A stretch of 64,000 nucleotides of DNA from JAWKWH01 sp965204295 (GTDB taxonomy: Bacteria; Pseudomonadota; Alphaproteobacteria; Rhizobiales; Rhizobiaceae): the NCBI GenBank assembly GCA_965204295.1, contig OZ241973.1, positions 1,302,001 through 1,366,000 on the forward strand, in the 5' to 3' direction. The notes below the pieces were generated by a model, which saw only the letters and a program-made list of their open reading frames with translations, did no database searches and had not been told where the DNA came from. This document shows, one piece after another, positions 43,626 through 53,497 of the stretch (positions are counted from its first letter, which is position 1; every line of letters begins with the position of its first letter). A program made the position numbers and the translations under genes.

Positions 43626-43817
43626 ATGAGCTTGTTCGACGATGAGGACGTCAGGAAAACACCGGTTCACGAAGTCGGACAGGACCTGTCGTTTCTTTCC
43701 GTCGATGAATTGCGCGAGCGCATCGAAATCCTGAAAGCCGAAATCGAACGCCTCAAGGCGGAAGCCGGCGGCAAGGGCGCAAGCAGGAACGCGGCGGAGG
43801 CGTTTTTCAAGTCCTGA
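43626..43817 (+). CDS. DUF1192 small protein
   Basis: 63 residues: M-S-L-F-D-D-E-D then L-S-V-D-E-L-R-E-R-I-E-I-L-K-A-E-I-E-R-L-K-A-E, a single amphipathic coiled helix ending R-N-A-A-E-A-F-F-K-S, typical of DUF1192 in alphaproteobacteria. ATG 43626 is preferred over 43620 because GGGAG (43615-43619) then has proper spacing. Its role is unknown. It is transcribed divergently from the quinone oxidoreductase. Confidence 0.85.
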   Translation: MSLFDDEDVRKTPVHEVGQDLSFLSVDELRERIEILKAEIERLKAEAGGKGASRNAAEAFFKS

Positions 43818-43893
43818 CGACAGGTTTCCGATCACGATTTTCCGCGCCGGTCCGGTTTGCGGCGATGGCTGCGGGCCGGTCTTCGCCGCCGCA

Positions 43894-44352
43894 TCATGAG
43901 CAGAACGTCCGGCGCTTGCCGCCCTTGTAGGCGCGCGCCGCGTCGCGTGAGAGCATCAGGGCGGCAACGTCGCCGATGTCGCCGGCGGCGACATCGGCGA
44001 GCACCCGTCCAAAGTATTTTCCGCCGCCGATATTTCTGATCCTGACCGGCTGACGAATCAGCAGGTCCGACAGCAGCCTTTGCGCCCGCGCCGCGGCCGT
44101 CTTCTCCACCTCGCAGCCGGCTCGCGTTTCCGGGGCGTCGATGCCGCGAATGCGGACCCTCACTCGCACACGCTGGCCCGGCCAGATGAGCGCGTCGGCG
44201 ACAAACGTGTCGCCGTCGAGCACCTCGATAACCCGCACATCGACCGGGCCGGCAATCGCCTCGTACCGGCCGGCATGAACCGGTGTCGCCGCGCACAGGC
44301 CGCAGAGGCAGATTATGAGCGCCGGAAAGAGCGGCGGACAGGCTGTTCTCAT
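43894..44352 (-). CDS. Secreted staphylococcal-nuclease-like protein
   Basis: A 152-residue SNase/thermonuclease-fold protein. It has a signal peptide (P-A-L-I-I-C-L-C-G-L-C-A-A, cleavage near V-H-A-G), then V-I-E-V-L-D-G-D-T-F-V-A-D, R-V-R-I-R-G-I-D-A-P-E-T-R (catalytic Arg-Asp region), and G-R-V-L-A-D-V at the usual place. The C-terminus K-G-G-K-R-R-T-F-C-S matches the family end. It would act in the periplasm or outside. Whether it still cleaves DNA cannot be decided. Confidence 0.82.
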   Translation of the reverse strand: MRTACPPLFPALIICLCGLCAATPVHAGRYEAIAGPVDVRVIEVLDGDTFVADALIWPGQRVRVRVRIRGIDAPETRAGCEVEKTAAARAQRLLSDLLIRQPVRIRNIGGGKYFGRVLADVAAGDIGDVAALMLSRDAARAYKGGKRRTFCS

Positions 44353-44423
44353 GATAAAGGAATATATTCTCAACAACGGTGAATTGTCAACGGCAATGTC
44401 GGTTGCGTCATGCGCGGATTCGA

Positions 44424-44633
44424 TCAGGAATCCGTCGCGATCCCGTTCACTTCCCAATCGCCGTAGCGCACCGGCTCCCCGCCACCGCGTCCGCCCGTTT
44501 CGGGCGACAATTCCGCAACACGCCGTTCGGTCTTCTTTCGACGGGTTTCGGCCTCGGCGAGCGCACGTCGCGCCGCTGGCGTGAGACGCCGTTTCGCGTT
44601 CTTCGCGTCAGGCCTGTCGTCAATTTCCGACAT
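44424..44633 (-). CDS. DUF1674 protein (SdhAF4-like)
   Basis: 69 residues with the DUF1674 end G-G-E-P-V-R-Y-G-D-W-E-V-N-G, after a basic alanine-rich helix (L-T-P-A-A-R-R-A-L-A-E-A). The family includes succinate dehydrogenase assembly factor 4. The usual C-terminal I-D-F is A-T-D-S here. It is divergent from rsmB. Confidence 0.82.
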   Translation of the reverse strand: MSEIDDRPDAKNAKRRLTPAARRALAEAETRRKKTERRVAELSPETGGRGGGEPVRYGDWEVNGIATDS

Positions 44634-44774
44634 GGGACGCTCAATCCATGAAAATCAGTCCTTTTTTGTCCAAACTTGCCAATCGGTGCGAGATACGGAG
44701 CAAAAACTACCGATTCGCACCGGTAAATCCGGCAATTCGCTTGACTTGTCGCCGGACAATGCGAACAGGCGCTC

Positions 44775-46169
44775 ATGAAACGAAAAGGGACCGGTTGCGG
44801 AACATCGCCCGCCGGCGACGGAAAACGGCTTTCCGGCGAGCCCGACAGGCGACCGGGATTGGCCGCGCGCGAAACCGCCGCACGCCTGCTGGCGGCGATT
44901 GTCGACAAGCATGCTTCCGCCGACGGGCTGACCGACGACACGCACGGCCATCCCCGGTATCTGGGACTTGATTTGCGCGACCGGTCCCTCGTTCGAGCGA
45001 TATTGACGACCGCGCTTCGCTTTCGGGTCACTGTTTCGACGTTGATCGGCGAACAACTTGAGCGGCCCCCGCCGGCCAATGCGCATACGCTCAACCACAT
45101 TCTGCATGTGGCGCTGGCGCAGATATTGTTCCTCGATGTTCCGGACCGCGCGGCGGTCGACCTGGCCGTGGCGCATGCTTCCGGCGATCCGCGAACCAGG
45201 CGGTTCGCCGGATTGATCAATGCGGTCTTGCGAGCGATCGCGCGGAGAAAGAAAGCAGGACTGCCCGATGTGCTCGACCGCGTCATCGATGCGCCGGAAT
45301 GGCTTGTCGCGCGGTTCGAGCAGGTTTACGGGCGCGAAAAGGCAAGCGCGATCTTGAAGTCGCATCGGCGTCCCGCTCCTATCGACCTGACCGTGAAGAG
45401 CGATGCCGAAGCCTGGGCCGGGCGTCTTGGCGGCGTCGTCACGCCTACCGGGTCGGTACGTTTGCGGAAACTCGATCGCCCGGTCAGCAATTTGATCGGA
45501 TACGAGGATGGCGCATGGTGGGTGCAGAATGCGGCCGCTTCGTTGCCGGTGAGGCTGCTTGGCGACGTTTCGGGGGTTTCGGTGGCCGATTTGTGCGCCG
45601 CGCCCGGAGGAAAAACCGCTCAGTTGGCCGTGGCCGGCGCGCGGGTCACCGCAGTCGATATTTCCGGGAACCGAATGAAACGGCTTCAATCCAATCTCGC
45701 CCGGTTGCGATTGGATGCGGAACCGGTCGTCGCCGATCTGGCGTCCTATTCACCGGAAGTTCTCTTCGATGCGGTCCTGCTCGACGCACCTTGCTCGTCG
45801 ACCGGAACGATCCGGCGGCATCCGGATGTCGCCTGGACCAAAACGCCCGGTGACGTGTCCAGACTGGCGGACGTTCAATTCAAACTGCTCGGCCACGCCG
45901 TGAAATTGGTCAGGCCGGGCGGTATTCTAGTGTTTTCGAATTGTTCTCTCGATCCACTGGAAGGCGAGGAATTGATCGGAAGATTTCTGAGAGAATGCCG
46001 GGAAGCCGAACCGGCGCCGGTCGAGAGCGGCTGTGCGCGGGGCGCCGAACCCTTCATGACGCCGGACGGAATGTTGCGCACGACGCCCGCCGACATGGAT
46101 CATGGACAACCGGAACTATCCGGCATGGACGGTTTTTTTGCCGCCCGGCTGCGCCGAAAGGTGAAATAG
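44775..46169 (+). CDS. rsmB: 16S rRNA (cytosine-967-C5)-methyltransferase
   Basis: A 464-residue RNA methyltransferase with an N-terminal NusB-like RNA-binding domain (about 30-165; A-R-E-T-A-A-R-L-L, N-A-V-L-R) and a SAM domain. Key motifs are Q-N-A-A-A-S-L-P-V, D-L-C-A-A-P-G-G-K-T (SAM), D-A-P-C-S-S-T-G-T-I-R-R-H-P (first Cys) and F-S-N-C-S-L-D-P-L-E-G-E (second, catalytic Cys). It is the first of three plus-strand genes, rsmB, heparinase-like, purH. The exact rRNA position is assumed from the family. Confidence 0.92.
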   Translation: MKRKGTGCGTSPAGDGKRLSGEPDRRPGLAARETAARLLAAIVDKHASADGLTDDTHGHPRYLGLDLRDRSLVRAILTTALRFRVTVSTLIGEQLERPPPANAHTLNHILHVALAQILFLDVPDRAAVDLAVAHASGDPRTRRFAGLINAVLRAIARRKKAGLPDVLDRVIDAPEWLVARFEQVYGREKASAILKSHRRPAPIDLTVKSDAEAWAGRLGGVVTPTGSVRLRKLDRPVSNLIGYEDGAWWVQNAAASLPVRLLGDVSGVSVADLCAAPGGKTAQLAVAGARVTAVDISGNRMKRLQSNLARLRLDAEPVVADLASYSPEVLFDAVLLDAPCSSTGTIRRHPDVAWTKTPGDVSRLADVQFKLLGHAVKLVRPGGILVFSNCSLDPLEGEELIGRFLRECREAEPAPVESGCARGAEPFMTPDGMLRTTPADMDHGQPELSGMDGFFAARLRRKVK

Positions 46170-46261
46170 CAGCGATCAACGGGATGAAATCCAGGTAGAG
46201 CTTCGCGCGAATCACCCTATATTCGACAGTGAAAGTCGGAAAGACGATGAGGTGAATTCGT

Positions 46262-47998
46262 TTGGCGGGTGTCGCGGCGGACACATCGAGGGTCTGGGGA
46301 CTTGTGGCGCGCGAATACTGGCGGCGGGCCAAACGCCGCTTGCGCGCCGGGCCGGTTTACCGGTGGCGCTACGCTGGCCGCACTCCGGAACGTGTTCTTA
46401 TCGCACCGCCGGACCTCAGGCTGGCCGATTGCGAGATCGCGTCTGATATCCATGCAAGCCGTTTTCCGTTCGCCGGACATTTCGTCGATACCGGAGGCGC
46501 GTCGCCGTTCACGATCGAGGTTCATCACCGTGGCTGGCAGGAATCGCTGCATGGTTTCCGCTGGCTGCGGCATCTGCGTGAAGCGGGGACCGAACCGGCC
46601 TCGGCCGATGCCCGTGCGCTCACGACCGACTGGATCGAAACCCATGGCCGCCGAATCGGAGGCGTCGGCTGGGAGCCTGAAGTAACCGCGCGGCGGATAA
46701 TCGCCTGGCTTCAGCACTCCACGACCGTTCTTCAGGATGCCGAACTTCCTTTCTATCGCAGTTATCTGAAGTCAATCGCCATACAGATCCGCTACCTGCG
46801 TTCCATGGCGCCGGAGATGAAGAGCGGCGAAGACCGGCTGCGCGCGCGCATCGCGCTGGCTTTCTCCGCTCTCTCGCTTCCCGTCGCAAACTCCGCGCTG
46901 AGGTTCGCCTCGCGCCGGCTTGCCCTGGAACTCGATCGCCAAATCCTTCCCGATGGCGGACATATCTCGCGAAATCCGCATGTGCTTCTGGAATTGCTTG
47001 CCGACCTTTTGCCGCTGCGCCAGACCTATACCAGCCAGGGGGTCGAGACGCCGCCGGCGCTGATCGGCGCGGTGGAGCGCATGTTGCCGGCCCTGAGGTT
47101 CTTTCGTCACCGGGACGGCAATCTCGCTCATTTCAACGGCATGGGAGCGACGATCCCCGACCGGGTCGCGGCGATACTGCGCCATGACGATACGGCGGGC
47201 GCGCCGCTGCTCAATGCGCTGTATTCCGGCTATCAACGCATGGTGATGGGCGGCACGACGGTTATCGCCGACACCGGCGCACCGCCGCCGGTCGATGTTT
47301 CGGCAGATGCGCATGCAGGCTGTCTTTCTTTCGAAATGTCGTCCGGCCGTCAGCAATTCGTCGTCAATGCCGGGATCGATACGTTCGGACCGCGCGACTA
47401 CCGGGCGCTTGCGCGGGTAACGGCGGCTCACTCCACGGCGACGCTCAACGATGCGTCTTCCTGCCGGTTCAACAATTCGCCGAAATCGGGCGAATGGCTG
47501 GGAACGCCGCTGGTCGCCGGTCCGGGGCGGGTGATCTGCGACAGGCGCGACGACAACGGCGTGCAGAGCTTTCGCGCCACCCACGATGGCTATCATTCCC
47601 GCTACGGGCTGATCCATGAACGCGCGCTGGCGTTGTCTCACGACGGCAGCGTGGTGGAGGGGCGCGACCGGTTCGCAAGGCCGGGCGGCGCGGTTGTCCG
47701 GGCCGGCGGCGACAAGGTGACAATCCGGTTTCATCTGCATCCCGATATCCGGCTCTACCGCGATGAGGCGGATCGGTTTGTTCTGACCGGCCAGGGAGCG
47801 GATACTTGGGTCTTCACCTGTTCGCCCGATGAGGCCGCGGCAGAAGAATCGCTGTATTTCGCGGGGATCGCCGGTCCTAGGAAAACGTTTCAACTGGTTA
47901 TTTCGTTCAACGCATCGGAGACTCCGGAAGCCACCTGGCGTCTGACTCGCACGGCGATCGGCAAGGGCGCGGCGCGGGACCGATCATCCGGGGAATAG
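46262..47998 (+). CDS. Heparinase II/III family protein
   Basis: 578 residues of the heparinase II/III-like family. The N-terminal alpha/alpha barrel part contains G-W-E-P-E-V-T-A-R-R-I-I-A-W-L and L-P-D-G-G-H-I-S-R-N-P-H; the C-terminal beta-sheet part has H-S-T-A-T-L-N, H-D-G-Y and I-H-E-R-A-L-A-L-S. A TTG start at 46262 is supported by GAGGTG nine bases upstream. No signal peptide is visible. In alphaproteobacteria this gene habitually sits between rsmB and purH; its polysaccharide substrate is unknown. Confidence 0.87.
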   Translation: MAGVAADTSRVWGLVAREYWRRAKRRLRAGPVYRWRYAGRTPERVLIAPPDLRLADCEIASDIHASRFPFAGHFVDTGGASPFTIEVHHRGWQESLHGFRWLRHLREAGTEPASADARALTTDWIETHGRRIGGVGWEPEVTARRIIAWLQHSTTVLQDAELPFYRSYLKSIAIQIRYLRSMAPEMKSGEDRLRARIALAFSALSLPVANSALRFASRRLALELDRQILPDGGHISRNPHVLLELLADLLPLRQTYTSQGVETPPALIGAVERMLPALRFFRHRDGNLAHFNGMGATIPDRVAAILRHDDTAGAPLLNALYSGYQRMVMGGTTVIADTGAPPPVDVSADAHAGCLSFEMSSGRQQFVVNAGIDTFGPRDYRALARVTAAHSTATLNDASSCRFNNSPKSGEWLGTPLVAGPGRVICDRRDDNGVQSFRATHDGYHSRYGLIHERALALSHDGSVVEGRDRFARPGGAVVRAGGDKVTIRFHLHPDIRLYRDEADRFVLTGQGADTWVFTCSPDEAAAEESLYFAGIAGPRKTFQLVISFNASETPEATWRLTRTAIGKGAARDRSSGE

Positions 47999-48064
47999 AG
48001 GTTATCCTTGTGGCGGATTGACATTCGCCGTGATAAATCCCGTTCAGCAGGAATTTCCACGCAG

Positions 48065-49681
48065 ATGGCCGTTGCCTCAAAATTCATCCCGGCGCCGGAT
48101 TTGACGCCGGTGCGCCGCGCATTGATTTCCGTTTCCGACAAGGCCGGTCTGGAGGGGCTGGTCGCCGCTCTGGCCGGCCGGAAGGTGGAACTGGTTTCGA
48201 CCGGCGGCACCGCGAAAGCCATCGCTTTAGCCGGCTTCTCCGTCACGGATGTCGGCGAAGTGACCGGTTTTCCCGAAATCATGGACGGTCGCGTCAAGAC
48301 TCTTCATCCGGGCGTGCATGGCGGATTGCTGGCGATCCGCGACGACGAGGACCATGCCGCCGCCATGGCCGAACACGGCATCGAACCGTTCGATCTGGTC
48401 GTCGTCAATCTCTACCCGTTCGAGGAGGTTCGGGGCGGCGGCGCGGACGCCGCGACCATGGTCGAAAATATCGATGTCGGCGGCCCGGCGATGGTGCGCG
48501 CCGCGGCAAAAAACCACGCCTATGTGGCCGTCGTGACCGATCCCGGCGACTATGGCGCGGTTCTGGAGACTCTCGATGCGCATGACGGATCGCTTCCGCT
48601 GGACTTTCGCCGGCGCTTGGCGGCAAAGGCCTTCGCGCGAACGGCAGCCTACGATGCGGCCGTTTCCGGCTGGTTCGCCGGGCATCTGGCGCTTGATGCG
48701 CCCGATTGGCGGGTTTTTGGCGGGCGTCTGCGGTCGATCATGCGTTATGGCGAAAACCCGCATCAGCAGGCGGGATTTTACCTGACCGGAGAAAAGCGCT
48801 CCGGTGTTGCGACCGCTCGGCAGTTGCAAGGAAAGCGACTCTCATACAACAATATAAACGATGCCGACGCGGCGTTCGAACTGGTTGCGGAGTTGGACGC
48901 CGCAGAAAGCGCCGCGGCGGCGATCGTAAAGCACGCCAATCCCTGCGGCGTGGCCACGGGCGGAACGCTGTCGGAGGCCTACCGCAAAGCGCTTGCCTGC
49001 GATCCGGTCTCGGCGTTCGGCGGAATTGTCGCACTGAATCGCGAACTGGACGAGGACGCGGCGGCCGAAATAGCCGGGACATTTACCGAGGCGATCATAG
49101 CGCCGTCCGCCAGCGAGGAGGCGATCGAGATACTGGGTTCCAGGAAGAACCTGCGTTTGCTGACGACCGGCGGTTTGCCGGATGCCGGCGCACCCGGCAT
49201 ATCCGTCAGGTCGGTGGCCGGCGGCCTGCTTGTACAATCGCGCGACAATGGACGCATCGCGGCCGCCGACCTGAAGACCGTCACCAGGCGTCCGCCCACG
49301 GATGCTGAATTGCGCGACATGATTTTCGCCTTTCGCGTCGCCAAACATGTCAAGTCGAATGCCATCGTCTATGTGAAGGACGGCGCGACGGTGGGAATTG
49401 GCGCCGGGCAGATGAGTCGGGTGGATTCATCGCGCATCGCCGCCCGAAAAGCTGAAGACGCGGCGGAAACCGCCTGCGCGGAGAAGCCGGCGACGATCGG
49501 CTCCGTGGTCGCCTCGGATGCGTTCTTTCCCTTTGCCGACGGTTTGCTGTCGGCGATCGAGGCCGGCGCGACAGCCGTGGTCCAGCCGGGCGGTTCGATG
49601 CGCGATGACGAGGTGATCGCCGCCGCCGACGAGCACGATATCGCCATGGTGTTCACGGGAATGCGCCATTTCCGGCACTGA
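48065..49681 (+). CDS. purH: Bifunctional AICAR transformylase/IMP cyclohydrolase
   Basis: Last two steps of IMP synthesis. From ATG 48065 it has 538 residues, the normal size. The N-terminal MGS-like cyclohydrolase domain has A-L-I-S-V-S-D-K-A-G-L, V-S-T-G-G-T-A-K, G-R-V-K-T-L-H-P-G-V-H-G-G. The formyltransferase domain has L-R-Y/M-R-Y-G-E-N-P-H-Q-Q, I-V-K-H-A-N-P-C-G-V-A (catalytic Lys-His) and S-D-A-F-F-P-F. The upstream 19 codons in frame are not part of the family. Confidence 0.96.
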   Translation: MAVASKFIPAPDLTPVRRALISVSDKAGLEGLVAALAGRKVELVSTGGTAKAIALAGFSVTDVGEVTGFPEIMDGRVKTLHPGVHGGLLAIRDDEDHAAAMAEHGIEPFDLVVVNLYPFEEVRGGGADAATMVENIDVGGPAMVRAAAKNHAYVAVVTDPGDYGAVLETLDAHDGSLPLDFRRRLAAKAFARTAAYDAAVSGWFAGHLALDAPDWRVFGGRLRSIMRYGENPHQQAGFYLTGEKRSGVATARQLQGKRLSYNNINDADAAFELVAELDAAESAAAAIVKHANPCGVATGGTLSEAYRKALACDPVSAFGGIVALNRELDEDAAAEIAGTFTEAIIAPSASEEAIEILGSRKNLRLLTTGGLPDAGAPGISVRSVAGGLLVQSRDNGRIAAADLKTVTRRPPTDAELRDMIFAFRVAKHVKSNAIVYVKDGATVGIGAGQMSRVDSSRIAARKAEDAAETACAEKPATIGSVVASDAFFPFADGLLSAIEAGATAVVQPGGSMRDDEVIAAADEHDIAMVFTGMRHFRH

Positions 49682-49861
49682 TCGGCGTTCAGGAGAAGGT
49701 CGCCCGGTTCACCATGTCCGCGAGGCCGGATGGTGCGCCAATTGAAGCGCCGATCTGGTATTATATGAAAATCCGCGCATCGGATACGTTTCCCGAAGCA
49801 TTGCCATCGGGGCGCGGACGCGGAACAATGGCCGCGAGCAGTCAATCAGGGAGAGCGGATC

Positions 49862-51361
49862 ATGCGAGAGATCGGTCATTACATCGGCGGAAAACAGGTT
49901 GCCGGCGCCGGCGGACGCACCGCGGATGTCTTCAATCCGGCAACCGGCGAGGTACAGGCGAAAGTAGCGCTGGCAAGCGCCGGCGAAGTGGCCGCAGCCG
50001 TCGAAAATGCGCAAGCCGCGCAACCCGCCTGGGGGGCGACCAACCCGCAGCGCCGCGCCCGGGTGATGATGGAATTCGTGCGTCTGCTCAATCGTGACAT
50101 GGACAAGCTCGCCGAAGCGCTGTCTCGCGAACACGGAAAAACCGTTCCCGACGCCAGGGGGGACGTACAGCGCGGCCTCGAAGTGGCGGAGTTCTGCATT
50201 GGCGCGCCGCACCTGTTGAAGGGTGAATTCACCGACAGCGCGGGCCCGGGCATCGACATGTTCTCGATGCGTCAGCCGCTGGGCGTCGTTGCCGGCATCA
50301 CGCCATTCAACTTTCCGGCCATGATCCCGATGTGGAAATTCGCGCCGGCGATATCATGCGGCAACGCCTTCATCCTGAAACCGTCCGAGCGCGATCCGTC
50401 GGTGCCGATGATGCTGGCCGGGTTGATGCGGGAGGCGGGGCTTCCCGATGGCGTCCTCAACGTCGTCAATGGCGACAAGGAGGCCGTTGACGCGATTCTC
50501 GCAAATCCGGTCATTCAGGGCGTCGGATTTGTCGGCTCGACGCCGATTGCCGAGTACATTTATTCGCGCGGCTGCGCCAATGGCAAGCGGGTGCAGTGTT
50601 TCGGCGGCGCCAAGAACCATATGATCGTGATGCCCGATGCCGATATGGATCAGGCCGCCGACGCTCTGGTCGGCGCCGGATACGGCGCGGCCGGCGAGCG
50701 CTGCATGGCGATTTCGGTCGCCGTGCCGGTCGGCGACAGGACCGCCGACGCGCTGATCGAAAAGCTGGCGCCGCGCATCGACAAGCTGAAAGTCGGTCCG
50801 TACACGGCGGGCGACGATGTCGACTATGGTCCGCTGGTGACGAAACAGGCGCGGGAGCGTGTCATCGGGCTGGTCGATTCCGGCGTCGAGCAGGGCGCCA
50901 CGCTGGTTGTCGACGGCCGCGATTTTTCGATGCAGGGCTATGAAAACGGCTTTTTCGTCGGCCCGCATCTGTTCGATCACGTCACCACCGACATGGATAT
51001 CTACAAGCAGGAGATTTTTGGGCCGGTCCTTTCGCAGGTGCGCGCGAATTCATACGAGGAAGCGCTCGGATATGCGATGGACCATGAATACGGCAATGGA
51101 ACCGCGATCTTCACCCGCGATGGCGACGCCGCGCGCGATTTCGCCAACCGGATCAATATAGGCATGGTCGGCGTCAATGTGCCGATCCCGGTTCCGCTCG
51201 CCTATCACACGTTCGGCGGCTGGAAGAAGTCGGGTTTCGGCGACCTCAATCAGCACGGTCCGGACGCTTTCCGCTTCTATACCCGCACCAAGACCGTGAC
51301 ATCGCGCTGGCCGTCCGGCCTGAAGGAAGGCGGCGAGTTCCACTTCAAGGCGATGGATTAG
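49862..51361 (+). CDS. mmsA: Methylmalonate-semialdehyde dehydrogenase (CoA-acylating)
   Basis: A 499-residue aldehyde dehydrogenase that turns malonate or methylmalonate semialdehyde into acetyl- or propionyl-CoA. It has P-F-N-F-P-A-M-I-P-M-W, G-F-V-G-S-T-P-I-A, F-G-G-A-K-N-H, and the catalytic Cys281 in G-A-A-G-E-R-C-M-A, the form specific to MmsA/IolA. It could complete inositol catabolism from the aldolase at 36236, or serve valine breakdown. It lies 13 kb from the iol genes and no copy of the iol operator precedes it, so I prefer the general name. AGGGAGAG is upstream of the ATG. Confidence 0.93.
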   Translation: MREIGHYIGGKQVAGAGGRTADVFNPATGEVQAKVALASAGEVAAAVENAQAAQPAWGATNPQRRARVMMEFVRLLNRDMDKLAEALSREHGKTVPDARGDVQRGLEVAEFCIGAPHLLKGEFTDSAGPGIDMFSMRQPLGVVAGITPFNFPAMIPMWKFAPAISCGNAFILKPSERDPSVPMMLAGLMREAGLPDGVLNVVNGDKEAVDAILANPVIQGVGFVGSTPIAEYIYSRGCANGKRVQCFGGAKNHMIVMPDADMDQAADALVGAGYGAAGERCMAISVAVPVGDRTADALIEKLAPRIDKLKVGPYTAGDDVDYGPLVTKQARERVIGLVDSGVEQGATLVVDGRDFSMQGYENGFFVGPHLFDHVTTDMDIYKQEIFGPVLSQVRANSYEEALGYAMDHEYGNGTAIFTRDGDAARDFANRINIGMVGVNVPIPVPLAYHTFGGWKKSGFGDLNQHGPDAFRFYTRTKTVTSRWPSGLKEGGEFHFKAMD

Positions 51362-51749
51362 CAAAAGCGTTCATCAAGGCGTCTCAAGGTTCGACTCAAA
51401 ACTATTTATGTGATTTCCGCGTCGGCGCGCCATATCGCGCTTGTCTTCCGATTGCTGTTATCGGCAGCCATGCGTCCGATGACGAGATGGGGGATTCCCG
51501 GTCTTTCGCCTGCTTCGGCGGTTTTCACCGACTGGCTGTAAAACCCCCGCTTTGCCTGGCCGCTCCTTCCGCGCGGAGCGGGGCAATCCGGCGCCGGTCG
51601 GACAGGGAACGTGGCGCGTTGCGCCGCCGAACCCGTTCTTGTAGAATTCGCTGCACTACAGCGGCCGGTTCAGCCCATATCGGCCACCGGCCCAACCGTC
51701 GCACCGTCATCGAATTTCGGGATCGAACGCCTCAGATTCACGCGGTTCT
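51362..51749. other. Intergenic region between mmsA and amn
   Basis: 388 bp between convergent genes. It holds a GC hairpin CCGCTCC - 8 nt - GGAGCGG (51560-51581) without a T-tract, possibly part of a bidirectional terminator. No coding sequence is recognised. Confidence 0.4.
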
Positions 51750-53249
51750 CTACTGAAACGCCGTCTCGCTGAAGCTTCTCAATTTGCGCGAATGCAACCG
51801 TTCGGGCGGCATCTGGGCAAGCGATTCCAGCGCCTTGATGCCGATGGTCAGATGCTGGCCGACCTGGCGCTTGTAAAACGCGCTGGCCATGCCCGGCAGT
51901 TTCAACTCGCCATGCAGCGGCTTGTCGGAGACGCAGAGCAGCGCACCGTAGGGCACCCTGAAGCGGAAGCCGTTGGCGGCGATCGTGGCCGATTCCATGT
52001 CGAGCGCGATGGCGCGCGATTGCGACAGACGCTGCACCGGCCCGCCCTGATCGCGCAGTTCCCAATTGCGGTTGTCGATGGTGGCCACCGTGCCGGTGCG
52101 CATCACCCGCTTCAGATCGTAGCCGGCAAGGCCGGTCACTTCGGCCACGGCGTCCTGCATCGCCACCTGCACCTCCGCCAGCGCCGGAACAGGCACCCAC
52201 ACCGGCAGGTCGTCGTCGAGCACATGGTCCTCGCGCATATAGGCGTGCGCCAGCACATAGTCGCCGAGCGCCTGGGAGTTGCGCAGGCCCGCGCAGTGAC
52301 CCAGCATCAGCCATGCATGCGGGCGCAATACCGCGATATGGTCCGTGATCGTCTTGGCGTTCGACGGGCCGACACCGATATTGACCATGGTGACGCCGGC
52401 ATGTCCGGGCTTCGCCAGATGATAGGCCGGCATTTGCGGCAGTTTACCAAGAGCGGCGCCTTCGCAGGGACCGGCGTCGCCCGCCCTGGTCAGCACATTG
52501 CCGGGTTCGATGAAGGCCGAATAACCTTCACCGCCCCTCACCATCAACTCGCGCGCATATTTGCAGAATTCATCGATATAGAACTGGTAGTTGGTGAACA
52601 GCACGTAGTTCTGGAAGTGGCGTGGGCCGGTCGCGGTGTAGTGGGCGAGGCGATACAGCGAATAGTCGATGCGCTGCGCGGTGAACGGCGCCAGCGGCTG
52701 CGGTTCGCCGGGACCGGGCTCATAGGTGCCATTGGCGATATGATCGTCGGTGGCGTTGATGTCCGGCACATCGAACAGGTCGCGCAGCGGCCGGTCGATA
52801 TTCTCCGCCGCCCTGGCGCCGACATTGGCCCCTTCGGCGAAGGCGAAGTGCAGGGGAATCGGCGTATCCGATTCGGAAACCTCGACCGGAACGCCGTGAT
52901 TGCGGATGATCAGGCCAAGCTGGTCGGTCAGGTAGGATTCGAAAAGGTCCGGTCGCGTGATCGTGGTGGAATAGTAACCGGGCGCAGCCATATGCCCGTA
53001 GGCGAGACGGGAATCGATGTGGGCGAAGGAGGTCGTCGAGACGCCGACCTGCGGATAACAGGCGCGATAACGCCGCGCGACGCCTTTCTCGCAATAGTCG
53101 GTAAACGCATCGACGAGAAACCGCGTGTTGCGGCGGTAAAGTTCTTTCAGCGCCTCGACGACCCGGCGGGCATCGGTGAAGGTCCGGCGGGCAGACGGTC
53201 GCGGGCATGAAATGTCTTCGACCGGTTTGGGGAAAGTTCTGTCGTCCAT
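51750..53249 (-). CDS. amn: AMP nucleosidase
   Basis: A 499-residue AMP nucleosidase, splitting AMP into adenine and ribose-5-phosphate. The N-terminal regulatory half contains R-Y-R-A-C-Y-P-Q-V-G-V, H-M-A-A-P-G-Y-Y-S-T-T-I-T-R-P. The C-terminal phosphorylase-like half has V-N-I-G-V-G-P-S-N-A-K-T, L-G-H-C-A-G-L-R, and D-M-E-S-A-T-I-A-A-N-G with the catalytic acid. Length is normal. Confidence 0.93.
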   Translation of the reverse strand: MDDRTFPKPVEDISCPRPSARRTFTDARRVVEALKELYRRNTRFLVDAFTDYCEKGVARRYRACYPQVGVSTTSFAHIDSRLAYGHMAAPGYYSTTITRPDLFESYLTDQLGLIIRNHGVPVEVSESDTPIPLHFAFAEGANVGARAAENIDRPLRDLFDVPDINATDDHIANGTYEPGPGEPQPLAPFTAQRIDYSLYRLAHYTATGPRHFQNYVLFTNYQFYIDEFCKYARELMVRGGEGYSAFIEPGNVLTRAGDAGPCEGAALGKLPQMPAYHLAKPGHAGVTMVNIGVGPSNAKTITDHIAVLRPHAWLMLGHCAGLRNSQALGDYVLAHAYMREDHVLDDDLPVWVPVPALAEVQVAMQDAVAEVTGLAGYDLKRVMRTGTVATIDNRNWELRDQGGPVQRLSQSRAIALDMESATIAANGFRFRVPYGALLCVSDKPLHGELKLPGMASAFYKRQVGQHLTIGIKALESLAQMPPERLHSRKLRSFSETAFQ

Positions 53250-53497
53250 GGCCTAATATAGAGATGAACGCGCCGCTTTGGGAGAGGGGTGACCGGATTT
53301 TGCGACATCTTGGTTTCTCCCGTCGCCGTTTTCGACGATTCTACCGGACCGACACCATCGGAACAGAGTCGCCGCCGTTTCCGCCGATATTGCCGCCAAC
53401 CGCATTGCCCGGAAACCGCGTTTCCGGGCAATGTCCGCCATGCGTCCCGCGTGTCTCGATTGTCGCCGGAACGGATCCGATGTTTTCGGCGCGGCGG

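Noticed and set aside
49682..49861. Copy of the iol LacI operator upstream of mmsA
   Set aside because: I looked for TTGCAACCGGTTGCAA here and found none; mmsA is therefore not assigned to the iol regulon.
51560..51581. Intrinsic terminator between mmsA and amn
   Set aside because: The CCGCTCC/GGAGCGG hairpin has no T-tract on either strand.
51792..53210. 472-codon plus-strand frame opposite amn
   Set aside because: Antisense shadow of AMP nucleosidase; composition rich in Arg and Gly without motifs.
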